Origin: a virus
Length of the DNA: 42,175 nt
Reading direction: 5' to 3' (one strand)
IMG/VR virus record: IMGVR_UViG_3300017755_000015
Coordinates: 1 to 42,175 of that record
The notes beneath the pieces were generated by a model. The model made no database searches, had not been told where the DNA came from, and saw only the letters and a program-made list of their open reading frames with translations. Positions 1 through 9,471 of the stretch are shown here, one piece after another (the first letter of the stretch is position 1; every line of letters begins with the position of its first letter). A program made the translations under genes and the position numbers.

Positions 1-949
1 GATAAGGCCCTTGAGCATTTTTTTGGTGTTGTGTACTACCCTGTCCCTGCCCATTGGTAATATAAGGTTGTTGACTTTGCTGTGTAAATGGATATCTTCC
101 AGTTGCAATATATGGTTGTTGTGTTCTTGGAGTAAACGAATAAGGCTGTTGATACGCATAAGGAATCGGAAACTGTGAATTCAATTCAGGTTCTGGCCAA
201 GGAGTTGTACCATTTACAGGTCTTCTTCCATTGGCAATAGAAGGTGTACGACCTCTTACATTCTGTGACCCTTGATAATATCCTTGTCTATTAGCAGGCC
301 TTCGACCTTGGGCATTTGTGCCTGGGTCTTTAGGGTCAAAACTAAAAAAGAACGGATATGGAACTTGATATCCGTGAGGCCCAAAAAGGGGAGTAGATGT
401 AGTAAACGGATATCTTGCCCTATTGACTACCTGTGTCCTCGCTGAATATGGATATGTACCACGGTGGTTAGCAGGACTAGGTCTACGGGCGCTATAGGTA
501 TACGGAAAAGTATATGCTATTTGATAATTTTGTTGATAAGGATATGTACCACTTGCATTAGCAGGATATCTTCCCTGTGCTGTATAGTTTGCAGGATACG
601 GATACCTTGCTTGATAAGCGAATGGATATCTTGCGATATATTCAAACGTATAGGGATTTTGTCCTATCGCAGGATAAGTAAATGGATATTGTCCTTGTGC
701 TGAAGCAGGATATGGCGTCTGAGAGTTTGCAGGATATGGATATCTTCCACGTGCGTTTGCTTGGTAAGTAAATGGATATCTTGCCTGATAAGTAGTCGGA
801 GTTTGACCAGTTACAGCTCTTTGTGCCTGCAAAGTACCCGTAACAGCTGCTTGACCTTGATACGGTTGTTGAAAATTGCCTGAACTACCTAATTGTCCTA
901 GTTGACTATGCGGAGTGTTCTTGGTGTTTATATATATTTCGTCTGACAT
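1..949 (-). CDS. Tyr-Pro-rich repeat protein, 3' end beyond window (partial)
   Basis: An open frame runs on the minus strand from the ATG at 947-949 off the left edge, at least 316 codons with no stop. After a short start (MSDEIYINTKNTPHSQLGQL) the protein becomes low complexity, dominated by degenerate units such as RYPYPAN, RYPFTYQA and QQPYIANA. A Tyr-Pro pair recurs every 7 to 20 residues, with many Gln, Ala, Asn and Arg and few acidic residues. It follows the tail-fibre-like gene by 17 bases in the same direction, so it is probably a late virion-associated protein. Tyr/Pro-rich proteins of this style occur in marine T4-like phages, but I know of no defined function. An extended polyproline-type, adhesive or fibrous structure is my inference. 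The coding call is firm because the frame stays open in AT-rich DNA and the repeat is a protein-level one. Confidence 0.8.
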   Translation of the reverse strand, partial: MSDEIYINTKNTPHSQLGQLGSSGNFQQPYQGQAAVTGTLQAQRAVTGQTPTTYQARYPFTYQANARGRYPYPANSQTPYPASAQGQYPFTYPAIGQNPYTFEYIARYPFAYQARYPYPANYTAQGRYPANASGTYPYQQNYQIAYTFPYTYSARRPSPANHRGTYPYSARTQVVNRARYPFTTSTPLFGPHGYQVPYPFFFSFDPKDPGTNAQGRRPANRQGYYQGSQNVRGRTPSIANGRRPVNGTTPWPEPELNSQFPIPYAYQQPYSFTPRTQQPYIATGRYPFTQQSQQPYITNGQGQGSTQHQKNAQGPY

Positions 950-966
950 TACACATTACTCATTCA

Positions 967-2556
967 CTATATCACAAACCAAAGGTGACCGTCAGAAGTT
1001 GAACCAACTGAGCCTGGAGCTGAGTTAGTTACTTCGTAGTCAATTTGCACATCATCTGCATTGACTTTTATACCTTTACCTGCGCCGATATTTATGGTGT
1101 TTTCTCCTGTAGCTTCTGTAGTTGCAAGCATACCAGCACCACCTTCAATATCACTGTGAATGGTTAATGTATTAGCGGAATCATTATAAGTTAAATCTAT
1201 ACCATTTCCACCTACTAGTCCACCGCCACCTAAGAAATCTAGGACATCTTCATTACCGTATTGAGCAGAACCATTAATTGTTAATGTGTTACTTGCATCG
1301 TCATATACAGTTGCTATACCTGTTCCACCAACTATCAGTGCATTAACTCTATTGTCAACTCTTTCGTTTGTAAAATATAAATTACTTGAACCTTCTGTCA
1401 CACTGTCAGAAGTATTTTGGTCTGTAGCTTCGTATCTGCTATTACTTGAACTATAAACAAGTATCTGTCCGTCACTTGGGGCACTTCCACCAACGTCACT
1501 CAATCCTGTAATACTATGATTAGAAATATCAGAAGTTGTACCTGTTAAAGTTCCTGTAAATGTACCTGTAATAGTTTTATTTGTTAAAGTCTGAGTATCA
1601 GTTGTACCAACTAATTCTTGGTCACCACCTGCAGGAAGTGTTAATGTATTTGTAACACCTTCACTATGTGGTTGAGGTCTAATAGTTTGACCATGAGAGT
1701 TAACATGACAGTTAAGTCTAATCTGTCCTTCGGTTGAACCACCACCTCTAAATTCTGTTATGTATGTTGCTGAATTAACTTGAATATTACCTGAACTTGA
1801 ACTCAACGGCCCAATGTGTGTTCCTGTAGTATCACCTGCAACGTTACCTGTTAAGTTACCAGCAAACGAAGTAGAAGTTATACTTGTCCAACCAGTACCA
1901 TTACCACCAGTAAATGTTCCTGTTCCGTCTGTAATTGTTGGAGCAGTAAATGTATGACCAGTATCAACTGATAGATTACCGTCAACTTTAGTTACACCTT
2001 CTAACTGAATGTTTATACCAGTATCTAATGAAGTGATAGAAGGAGTATTGGTTGCGTTTAATACTATACCATTACTATTATGGTTAAAGATTGTATTGTT
2101 TGCAGTTTCTGTAAATAGAGAACTACCACCGACACCACCACCTTGAACTGTTAAGAATGAACCAGTAAAGGCATGGATTGCGATTTTATCACCTGTGGTA
2201 GCACCTGAAATAAGTGTAATCTGTTTGAATGTTCCGTCTGATTGTTGACTTGCTAAAACATAGTCGTCACCAACTCTTAACAATGCACCATTTTTATAAA
2301 CCTGTATTCTATCTTTCTTGAATACTAGGTCATTACTAAATGCGTCATTTCCTGTAAATGCAGTTTGTCCACTGGTCGCAGTATAAAGAAACTCTTGATA
2401 GAAGAATGTTTTATCTTCTATACTATTGATTGCGTCTATTAGGTTTCCTGTAACGTCTGTTCTTAAGCCAGAGATATCCCCAACGTCATTTGCTAAATCG
2501 TTGTAACGAGTTCTAAAGTTTTCTAACGTACTAAATTGGTCAATCGTTTTTGCCAT
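967..2556 (-). CDS. Tail-fibre-like structural protein
   Basis: The 529-aa protein has an N-terminal segment of about 140 residues (TSGQTAFTGNDAF, then VYKNGALLRVGDDYVLAS) of the type found at the N-terminus of marine phage tail-fibre and adhesin proteins. The rest is Gly/Thr/Ser/Asn-rich with repeats of the TLTNKTITGTFTGTLTG type, typical of beta-structured fibre shafts. A GGTGIATVYDDASNTLTING unit recurs in variant form further on, as GGNGIDLTYNDSANTLTIHS. It starts inside the end of the 79-aa gene (17-bp overlap), so the two are likely co-translated. A late-promoter-like AATAAATA lies about 60 bp upstream at 2617-2624. It probably forms part of the host-contact apparatus. The exact fibre (short or long) cannot be assigned. 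Confidence 0.75.
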   Translation of the reverse strand: MAKTIDQFSTLENFRTRYNDLANDVGDISGLRTDVTGNLIDAINSIEDKTFFYQEFLYTATSGQTAFTGNDAFSNDLVFKKDRIQVYKNGALLRVGDDYVLASQQSDGTFKQITLISGATTGDKIAIHAFTGSFLTVQGGGVGGSSLFTETANNTIFNHNSNGIVLNATNTPSITSLDTGINIQLEGVTKVDGNLSVDTGHTFTAPTITDGTGTFTGGNGTGWTSITSTSFAGNLTGNVAGDTTGTHIGPLSSSSGNIQVNSATYITEFRGGGSTEGQIRLNCHVNSHGQTIRPQPHSEGVTNTLTLPAGGDQELVGTTDTQTLTNKTITGTFTGTLTGTTSDISNHSITGLSDVGGSAPSDGQILVYSSSNSRYEATDQNTSDSVTEGSSNLYFTNERVDNRVNALIVGGTGIATVYDDASNTLTINGSAQYGNEDVLDFLGGGGLVGGNGIDLTYNDSANTLTIHSDIEGGAGMLATTEATGENTINIGAGKGIKVNADDVQIDYEVTNSAPGSVGSTSDGHLWFVI

Positions 2557-2779
2557 TTGTTCTCTCTAATATTTCACCTAATAGTTGTTTTATCTCTGTC
2601 ATTTCTACTTTTAAAGTATTTATTTCCTCTCGCTGTATTTGAAAAACTTTTTTTCTTCTAATAGCAGCTTGATATCCGTTGATATCATTATTAATAATCG
2701 CACTTGAACTTTCTTCTCTAAGTAGAGTCGAATGTCCTTCTACTTTTGCATGTCCTTTTTCGTAAGCGAACTTTGACAT
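2540..2779 (-). CDS. Small coiled-coil protein of the tail module
   Basis: The 79-aa protein has a basic N-terminal half and a C-terminal heptad-like stretch (EEINTLKVEMTEIKQLLGEI) predicted to form a coiled coil. The segment SSAIINNDINGYQAAIRRKK resembles small proteins encoded among structural genes of marine T4-like phages, which have no assigned role. It starts 4 bp after the stop of the giant DUF4815 gene and overlaps the fibre gene by 17 bp. The ATG is preceded by ATAATATT rather than a Shine-Dalgarno sequence. It may be a minor structural protein or a fibre-assembly factor; both are inference from position. Confidence 0.7.
   Translation of the reverse strand: MSKFAYEKGHAKVEGHSTLLREESSSAIINNDINGYQAAIRRKKVFQIQREEINTLKVEMTEIKQLLGEILERTNGKND
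2617..2624 (-). promoter_or_regulatory. Possible late promoter for the tail-fibre gene
   Basis: AATAAATA on the minus strand, inside the 79-aa gene and about 60 bp upstream of the fibre start. It fits NATAAATA, but one such match in coding DNA can arise by chance. Confidence 0.4.
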
Positions 2780-2783
2780 AATA

Positions 2784-5700
2784 TTATGTTGCTAATGCAA
2801 TCGCTCTCAGGTTACTTACAAGTGGGACTGTGGAAGTATTAGTTGACTGTCCTACAATCTTAATTGCAAATGCTGAGAACTCTGCTAGTCCCTCTTGAGT
2901 ATAATTATATTCTTTAAAGTTTCTTGCGTCATTTCCTACAGCGATATCTGGCGAACCGTCTGTATTAAAATATCTCCAACCGATATCATCGAATGGTGTC
3001 GAGTTATCGTTTTCTAACACCTTGTAAAGAACTTTTAAATCAGTTCCCGAAGGTCTAAATCCGTCTAACATTACCTTCACGGCGGTGCCAGGCGTAGCCA
3101 GAGACGCCTTTCTTGTACAGTATACAAATGCATTGTTGTCACCATCGGGTTCCGTAGAATCAACATATGTGATTCCTGTAGGTACATCTGAACTACTGTC
3201 TATGTTATTTAATCTGTTCATGATACCTAATGCACCTAAAGAAGAAATGTCAATCATTGGTGACAAGTTACCCCTAGGTGATTGCATTTGCAAAGTACAA
3301 GTAAATGACTTCACACTTGCCATTTCATTAGTTTCATTGATAGGTGAAGCAACAATCGAAGGTTGGTCTAAGAAGTGGTTATCATTTAATGTGATAAACT
3401 CTGCAGTATTGTTTTTAACATATGCAGTTCCACCAACACCTTCTGGCGATTTCATTGCAGTTGTTCTAATATTAGTATGCAACAATGTTCCTTTCAATTG
3501 AACACTTGGTATCATTGTGTGTATTGTATCGAAGTAATAGTTTCTTTGTGCGGTTGCGTTTCCACCACCACTTTGTGTGCTTTCTAGAGCAACATAACCT
3601 GTTTTAAGGTCTGTACTAGACAAGTCGGGTATTACCGTATAACTATCAATGTCTGTTCCTGAGATAGCGGTGTATGTTCCATTGATACATGATATTGGAA
3701 TACCACCGATTGTTTGGTCTACTGTGTCAATGTCAATTTCTACTGTGTTAGTTGCACTACCAAAGTTTGTTACTGTTAGTTTGTTTGAAGTTGTATATCC
3801 AAAGCCAGGGTCTGCAATTTTAATTGAAGTTATACTTCCACTTGATACAGTGATATCTAATTTACAACCTGTTCCTGAACCGTCAGTAGTTGTCGCAACT
3901 CCTGTTGAAGTAGAACCCATGGTTCCAGTTGTTGCTATTGAACCTTCTGCTTCTATGTTTATAATCGCACCAGTTTTTTCTCCTGTAACTCCCGCTATAA
4001 CAGCGTTAGAAGAATTATCATACATACCGTGTCCATATGCATAAACTCTTACGTAGTTTTCACCAGCATATGATTCGATTGGATTATTTTGTAAAGGTGA
4101 AGCTTCTAATGCTTTGTTATTAAATTTAACAATAGGTCTCTTAGAAATATCAAACCTTGCATACTTCAAATGGAACTTGAGGTCATCTGTTTGTTCTGCA
4201 GTCCATGTTGAAGCATTTTGAGATGCGAATAATGAACCAGCATATGGTTGTCCTGAAATTGTTTGTCCTGTTACTAAGTCTGTTTCACCCATTCTTGAAA
4301 TGAATGCTTCATACTTGTTAGAGTTTGAAAGAACTACAAAACAATATTCTTGATTCTGTTCTAAGAATACTGGACTTTGGAATGTGAATGTTGTAGAAAC
4401 TGAACCGTCCTGTGACAAATTAACGTCTGCAGGATTTTTTGTAACCTCTGAGAACGGTAATATAATTTGGCCAGGATATCCATTAACCATGTTTCTAATT
4501 TCTACAGATACAGGTAAACTCTCGTCTTTAGTTTTAAAGAACAAGTCTACTTCTGTTAAGTACATACCACCACTTTTATCAACTAAGAATGATTGTGCAA
4601 GCGGATCCATCCACCCACCAAATTCAAATACATTGAAATCAAAATCAAAATCTATGTTTAACGGTAGATTTATGTTAGGTATTGGTGGCGGTGGCAACGG
4701 CGGGTCTTCCCTTGGTGGGTCAGGTTCCGCTGGTGGAGTTGCTGGAAAATTAGGGTCAGGTAATGGTACTGGTGGTGCGTCAGTATCCACATTACGTGAG
4801 TTCATTTGTTCACCACGTCTTGTTATCTGTCTTTCACCCGCTGTAGCACCTACTATAGTTCTACCATTTCTAGTAGAAATAATTTCTGTTTGATTAGTTT
4901 GTAGTAAACCTTGAGCACTAAATTGTGCTTGACCACCCGATGAAGGGTTAGATTCATTGTATACACTTGACGTTACTTTTAAGTCTCTTTGACCTGTAGG
5001 GAATCTATCTGGCCCATTATTAGGTAAATCAAAGTATGCACGAACTCTACCGTTACCATCTGCTTTAATTCCTGATGTAACACCTGTTCCACCGTCCTGA
5101 GAATAAGTTGCATTGAATGGTCTTACGAATCTGTTTACGTCTTGTTGGTCAAAGAATACGTAATGGAATGAATCAGGTTTTAAGTTTACTGCGTCAATCT
5201 CAATTGTTTGAGCACGTATAAATGGAATAACAGATATACTTACAACTCTGTCATTTCTATCTTCTACAAAATCTTCTACTACAGTAGTTCTAATACCAGT
5301 TCTACTTTGTGTTTCAATCGTATTTGTTATTTCTCTTGATACTTCTGTACCCGATACCCATTCACCACCTTGTGCTGGGTCACCACTCCATGAACCACTA
5401 GAAGTCGATAGAACCTCTGTAGACACAGTTGTAGGTTCTCCTACCCAGTTTGTTTGCCATGCATTCCAAACAGTTCCAAGGTCTGCACTTTCAGCTAACA
5501 ATGCGTCAAAGTTACCTTCTCTGTTTATTCTTACTTCGGGTAATTGTGTTTGGTCTTGCCATATATCAGAAGCAGGAGTCAGACTTACATTTCCAATAAA
5601 TGCAAATACGTGATAAGGGTTAACATTCATTGCCCTTGACGCTTTACTTTGATTTACATAAGTTGTACTTGTATAAGGTAAAGTAATTAAGTCACCCGTC

Positions 5701-8700
5701 TTTTGAAACTCTGAACTGTTAACTGAATCGAATTCAATATCGAAGAAGTTTTGGAAGTTCTTAGGTCTCAGTACGCCTGATTTCGTATCGACTGAACAAT
5801 TATAATCTATATGGTTAACGTCTCCGACATTATGTCCTTTAAATGAATCCACAACAAAACCTGATTTGAATCTATCAAATCCGTCTGCATCTTTAAACTG
5901 CATTGTTTGTGTATCTCTTTCTAATAGAGATAGTGTTGTTAATCTTTCTAAGTTAGCAACACGATTTGATATCTTACCGATATCTTTCATTGTAAACCTT
6001 CTATGGTCTACACTTCTTAATCTTACTCTCTTTAAATCGTCTGTGTAAGGTGGAATTCTTAACTCGTATAATTCAATTGCATCGTCAATACCTTTTGGTT
6101 TCATAGGAGTCAATGCAGGTGTTCCTTGAGCTATTTGGAATTCACCGTCTTTGTGTAAGAAGACTTTGTCAATTCTTCCAACATAGAAACTAATATCACC
6201 AACTACGTTTGAGCCTGGCACTGGTACGTCTACCGCACTAGCACCTGTTGCTGAGATACCTGTTACAGCAGATTCAAATGATTTACTTGCATATGCAAAT
6301 GGTGATGAAACAATACCCGAAGTCGTATTACTAATATTAATTGGTGATTCGGGGTTAGGTGTTGCTGAACCAAAAGTAGTTGTACCTAATAGTTGTCCTA
6401 ATACTGGTCTAAAGTCTACTGCGTCTGCTAATTCAAACTCACCGTCAGGTTCTAAACCACCTAAGTCTACTTTACTTGGAACGTATCTAGGAATAGTTTC
6501 ATAATCGATACCACTGTATGAATTTACGTCAAAGAAGTCACCGTTACCACTTGAAGTAAAGTAATCAAGTAAAACTAGTATCTGATTGTTAGCAGTTGGA
6601 TTTCCTGGCTTCAATTGTAATCTACCATGGTCATAGAATCCATCTCTTTGTCCATCGTCAAAGTAATATCTGTCTGTTATGTTTGTTGCACCTTGGTCAA
6701 AATTAGTTAAGTTACCAGTTGCTTTTGAAGTCTGTCCTACAAGAACTTCACCTTCTATAAATGTTTTGTTTAATGTGGTATAATAAAAATAACTCTTATT
6801 TGTAGAACCATTGTAATTTACAATTACCGCACGTGCGTCTGAGGTATTACCTTTTATGACCTCAAAACTTTGAAATGGTATAGCAGGACTTGATGTCTCT
6901 GTAATTGTTCCCGAAGGTGGTAGAGGTGCAGTTGCACCATTACCTTCATAGATTGCACGAACTTTAAATACGTCTGCAACACCTAGGGATATTTCTTTAT
7001 CGTTATAACATGTTCCGTAGAATCCACCTGTGGTTCTAGAGTTTACAACTGAGAGACACCTTGCTTGTTTTAGTGACTTATCTCTGTTAACTGGTGAATT
7101 AATATCTACAGTAAATGTTACTTTTAGAATTGCACCGTCATCAGCAGTTGGGAACCCACTGAATTCTAAGTTGTTTCCTGAAATTGTATCTGTAAATGGT
7201 GCACCACTTAAGTTGTTGACAACGTCAACCATGTCACCATTTACTAATGTAGGTGAACCTGATGTTTGTGCTTCTACAACTGAGAAGATATAGTTATCAT
7301 CTGTTCTTGTTGAAAAGGATTCTCCTGAACCACATGTAAGTGTAATTGTACCACTTGACAATGTTACGTTTTGTGACCTTCTTACTTGTACTTGGTCGGG
7401 TGTATGTGTTTTTACATAGTCTCTTGGCCATGCAAATATGGACGCAACTTGTTCTTGGTCAAATACTCTTGTTCTTCGTCTAGTTGCGTTTGCGTTTGTT
7501 AAAGCAGTTCCTACCGCACCTGTTAGTGTAGCAGCTATATCACTGGTTATAGAAGAAATAACTCTTTCGTTACCAGCACCGTCAATAACTATATCACCTT
7601 CTTTAAGTTCTGCAGTAAATTTAGTTGCAAAACCTGTTACACTTGTAGAAGACATTGATACTTGACCAGTTAATATAAAGTCTTGGTCTGTGTATATGTC
7701 TGCAGTGAATGTTTCTCTTGCGGTTACATTTGGTGCTTGTGATATTCCACGAACTCTGTCAATATTATATGTTCTTACTTCGTTAGCAGTTCCTCTAAAA
7801 TTCTCACCAGTATGTTGACCAGCTGACATTGCAAAAGAACCATTTGTTGAACTGATTGCGTCTGCTGAAGTAAATGTTCCTACTACGTCATGGACGTATA
7901 ATGCACCTGAACCATCGTCATAACCGACAATAGCAGTTGCACCTGATACTGAACCTGTAATCTTATCACCAACTACTGCAGTACCACTATGTGCACTGTA
8001 CTTAAGTTTGGTAAACATTTTGATATCAAATAGATATGCATTAAACCTAGTTGCATTATCCCAAACTTCTGAACTGTTTGAAGTTCCAGCAGTTGCCATA
8101 TCAAAGTTTCTAATTCTTGCGAAACCAATTTGTCCACTAGTGTTTTCAGTTCCAGGCGTTGCTGTTACTGCGTCAAAAAGTTTTACGATACCATATGGTT
8201 TCTGTGCGTCTGTTCCTGACTCATTACCGAATTCAGGAAGACCGTGTGAGTTTATTACTTTTACAAAGTTACCTAGTCTAACTGGTGTTGATGCACCTGT
8301 AAGACTTGCGGTGCTTCTTGCTTTTCTGATTGGTATAGTAGAGCCTACTAGTTTATCTACTTGGTATCCTTTAACATATGCTTTACCAGCAGAAGTTTTA
8401 ACTACGAATTTAGATTCGTCACCACCGTTAATTGTTGAATATACACCACCATTAGTTCCGTCATCTAAATGTTCTTTAAGATTTGGTACAAATTGGTTTA
8501 CAATAAAATCACCCGAAGTATCAAATGTTCTTTGTGCAAGTAAGTTTGCAAATGCATTGTACTCAGGTCTTTGGATTGACAGTTCCATGATTCCATTGTT
8601 AACTCTCATTAACTCAATGAAGTTTGCGTCTGTAGTGGAATCTATAAGATGTTTTGCTAAAGTTAATTCTATTTTTAATCTGTCAGCACCAGCTGCGTTC

Positions 8701-9446
8701 TCGTTAGAAGAACCCTGTGCATTATCAAATAATGTAGAGTCTGTTGAAGAACCAACTAAAGTTTCTGCAATCTCTAGTCCGACTCTATAACTTGGTGCAC
8801 CTGAATATTTTTCAAGTGTTATTTGTTGTTGATTAACCTTAGTAAAAAACCCTCTAGTAAAAATAATACCTTCTTGGATTTCTGCTAATGAAGAACGTCC
8901 AACTGGTGTATGAGTTGAGTCCTTAATTTTTAATTCGTTGTTGTTACTTGCAGAAGAAGCTGAACCGTTTGCATCTATTGTGACTTCTTTTAGTTCTTCT
9001 CCTGCTGAAAATCTAATAGAGTTATTTGTATCAGAACCTGACTTATACATTCTGACAATGTACGTGATAGGGTCAGTTGAAGTTTCTGCATATGAAGTTA
9101 CTACCTGTGCAACTGCACCTGTAGTTTCACCTTGTAGATATTTGTTATCAAAAGTAGTTCTATAATTTTCTACACCAGTTGTTCCCAAACCATTAGGGTT
9201 GGTACTCTCAACTTTTACATACATAACGTCCATGTCCACGTTTGATTCAGCACCAGTAATGATACTTCCTTCTTTGAACATGTGGTCACCAAATCTTTCA
9301 ATTTGGTTTTGTAGAATAGATTGAGCTTGTGTTAACTCTCTTGCCTGTATCGGTCTACTAGGACGATAAAGTACCTTATGATACTTTTTATCTTCATCAT
9401 AATCGTCATAATAAGGCGATACATTTAAGTCTACTTTCTCAGGCAT
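2784..9446 (-). CDS. Giant DUF4815-type baseplate/tail-fibre structural protein
   Basis: At 2220 aa this is the largest gene here. Its N-terminus (YYDDYDEDKKYHKVLYRPSR, then QARELTQAQSILQNQIERFG) matches the DUF4815 domain of large virion proteins in marine T4-like phages. The middle is Thr/Ser/Gly-rich beta-type sequence. A Pro-rich linker at roughly residues 1550-1610 (PPREDPPLPPPPIPNINLP), followed by an Asp/Phe alternation, separates it from a C-terminal part of about 600 residues containing WMDPLAQSF, a motif common in phage baseplate and fibre proteins. Position after gp8 corresponds to T4 genes 9-12, so it may replace several T4 proteins linking baseplate to fibres. That replacement is inference. 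The ATG at 9446 has no clear Shine-Dalgarno; the gene lies 25 bp after gp8. Confidence 0.85.
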   Translation of the reverse strand: MPEKVDLNVSPYYDDYDEDKKYHKVLYRPSRPIQARELTQAQSILQNQIERFGDHMFKEGSIITGAESNVDMDVMYVKVESTNPNGLGTTGVENYRTTFDNKYLQGETTGAVAQVVTSYAETSTDPITYIVRMYKSGSDTNNSIRFSAGEELKEVTIDANGSASSASNNNELKIKDSTHTPVGRSSLAEIQEGIIFTRGFFTKVNQQQITLEKYSGAPSYRVGLEIAETLVGSSTDSTLFDNAQGSSNENAAGADRLKIELTLAKHLIDSTTDANFIELMRVNNGIMELSIQRPEYNAFANLLAQRTFDTSGDFIVNQFVPNLKEHLDDGTNGGVYSTINGGDESKFVVKTSAGKAYVKGYQVDKLVGSTIPIRKARSTASLTGASTPVRLGNFVKVINSHGLPEFGNESGTDAQKPYGIVKLFDAVTATPGTENTSGQIGFARIRNFDMATAGTSNSSEVWDNATRFNAYLFDIKMFTKLKYSAHSGTAVVGDKITGSVSGATAIVGYDDGSGALYVHDVVGTFTSADAISSTNGSFAMSAGQHTGENFRGTANEVRTYNIDRVRGISQAPNVTARETFTADIYTDQDFILTGQVSMSSTSVTGFATKFTAELKEGDIVIDGAGNERVISSITSDIAATLTGAVGTALTNANATRRRTRVFDQEQVASIFAWPRDYVKTHTPDQVQVRRSQNVTLSSGTITLTCGSGESFSTRTDDNYIFSVVEAQTSGSPTLVNGDMVDVVNNLSGAPFTDTISGNNLEFSGFPTADDGAILKVTFTVDINSPVNRDKSLKQARCLSVVNSRTTGGFYGTCYNDKEISLGVADVFKVRAIYEGNGATAPLPPSGTITETSSPAIPFQSFEVIKGNTSDARAVIVNYNGSTNKSYFYYTTLNKTFIEGEVLVGQTSKATGNLTNFDQGATNITDRYYFDDGQRDGFYDHGRLQLKPGNPTANNQILVLLDYFTSSGNGDFFDVNSYSGIDYETIPRYVPSKVDLGGLEPDGEFELADAVDFRPVLGQLLGTTTFGSATPNPESPINISNTTSGIVSSPFAYASKSFESAVTGISATGASAVDVPVPGSNVVGDISFYVGRIDKVFLHKDGEFQIAQGTPALTPMKPKGIDDAIELYELRIPPYTDDLKRVRLRSVDHRRFTMKDIGKISNRVANLERLTTLSLLERDTQTMQFKDADGFDRFKSGFVVDSFKGHNVGDVNHIDYNCSVDTKSGVLRPKNFQNFFDIEFDSVNSSEFQKTGDLITLPYTSTTYVNQSKASRAMNVNPYHVFAFIGNVSLTPASDIWQDQTQLPEVRINREGNFDALLAESADLGTVWNAWQTNWVGEPTTVSTEVLSTSSGSWSGDPAQGGEWVSGTEVSREITNTIETQSRTGIRTTVVEDFVEDRNDRVVSISVIPFIRAQTIEIDAVNLKPDSFHYVFFDQQDVNRFVRPFNATYSQDGGTGVTSGIKADGNGRVRAYFDLPNNGPDRFPTGQRDLKVTSSVYNESNPSSGGQAQFSAQGLLQTNQTEIISTRNGRTIVGATAGERQITRRGEQMNSRNVDTDAPPVPLPDPNFPATPPAEPDPPREDPPLPPPPIPNINLPLNIDFDFDFNVFEFGGWMDPLAQSFLVDKSGGMYLTEVDLFFKTKDESLPVSVEIRNMVNGYPGQIILPFSEVTKNPADVNLSQDGSVSTTFTFQSPVFLEQNQEYCFVVLSNSNKYEAFISRMGETDLVTGQTISGQPYAGSLFASQNASTWTAEQTDDLKFHLKYARFDISKRPIVKFNNKALEASPLQNNPIESYAGENYVRVYAYGHGMYDNSSNAVIAGVTGEKTGAIINIEAEGSIATTGTMGSTSTGVATTTDGSGTGCKLDITVSSGSITSIKIADPGFGYTTSNKLTVTNFGSATNTVEIDIDTVDQTIGGIPISCINGTYTAISGTDIDSYTVIPDLSSTDLKTGYVALESTQSGGGNATAQRNYYFDTIHTMIPSVQLKGTLLHTNIRTTAMKSPEGVGGTAYVKNNTAEFITLNDNHFLDQPSIVASPINETNEMASVKSFTCTLQMQSPRGNLSPMIDISSLGALGIMNRLNNIDSSSDVPTGITYVDSTEPDGDNNAFVYCTRKASLATPGTAVKVMLDGFRPSGTDLKVLYKVLENDNSTPFDDIGWRYFNTDGSPDIAVGNDARNFKEYNYTQEGLAEFSAFAIKIVGQSTNTSTVPLVSNLRAIALAT

Positions 9447-9471
9447 ATTTTTATCTCTTTTTAATTATCAA

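Noticed and set aside
8008-8790. Plus-strand 260-aa open frame inside the DUF4815 gene
   Set aside because: It is antisense to a clear coding frame, has no start signal and a composition dictated by the opposite strand. The same applies to the other long plus-strand frames in 3085-14376.
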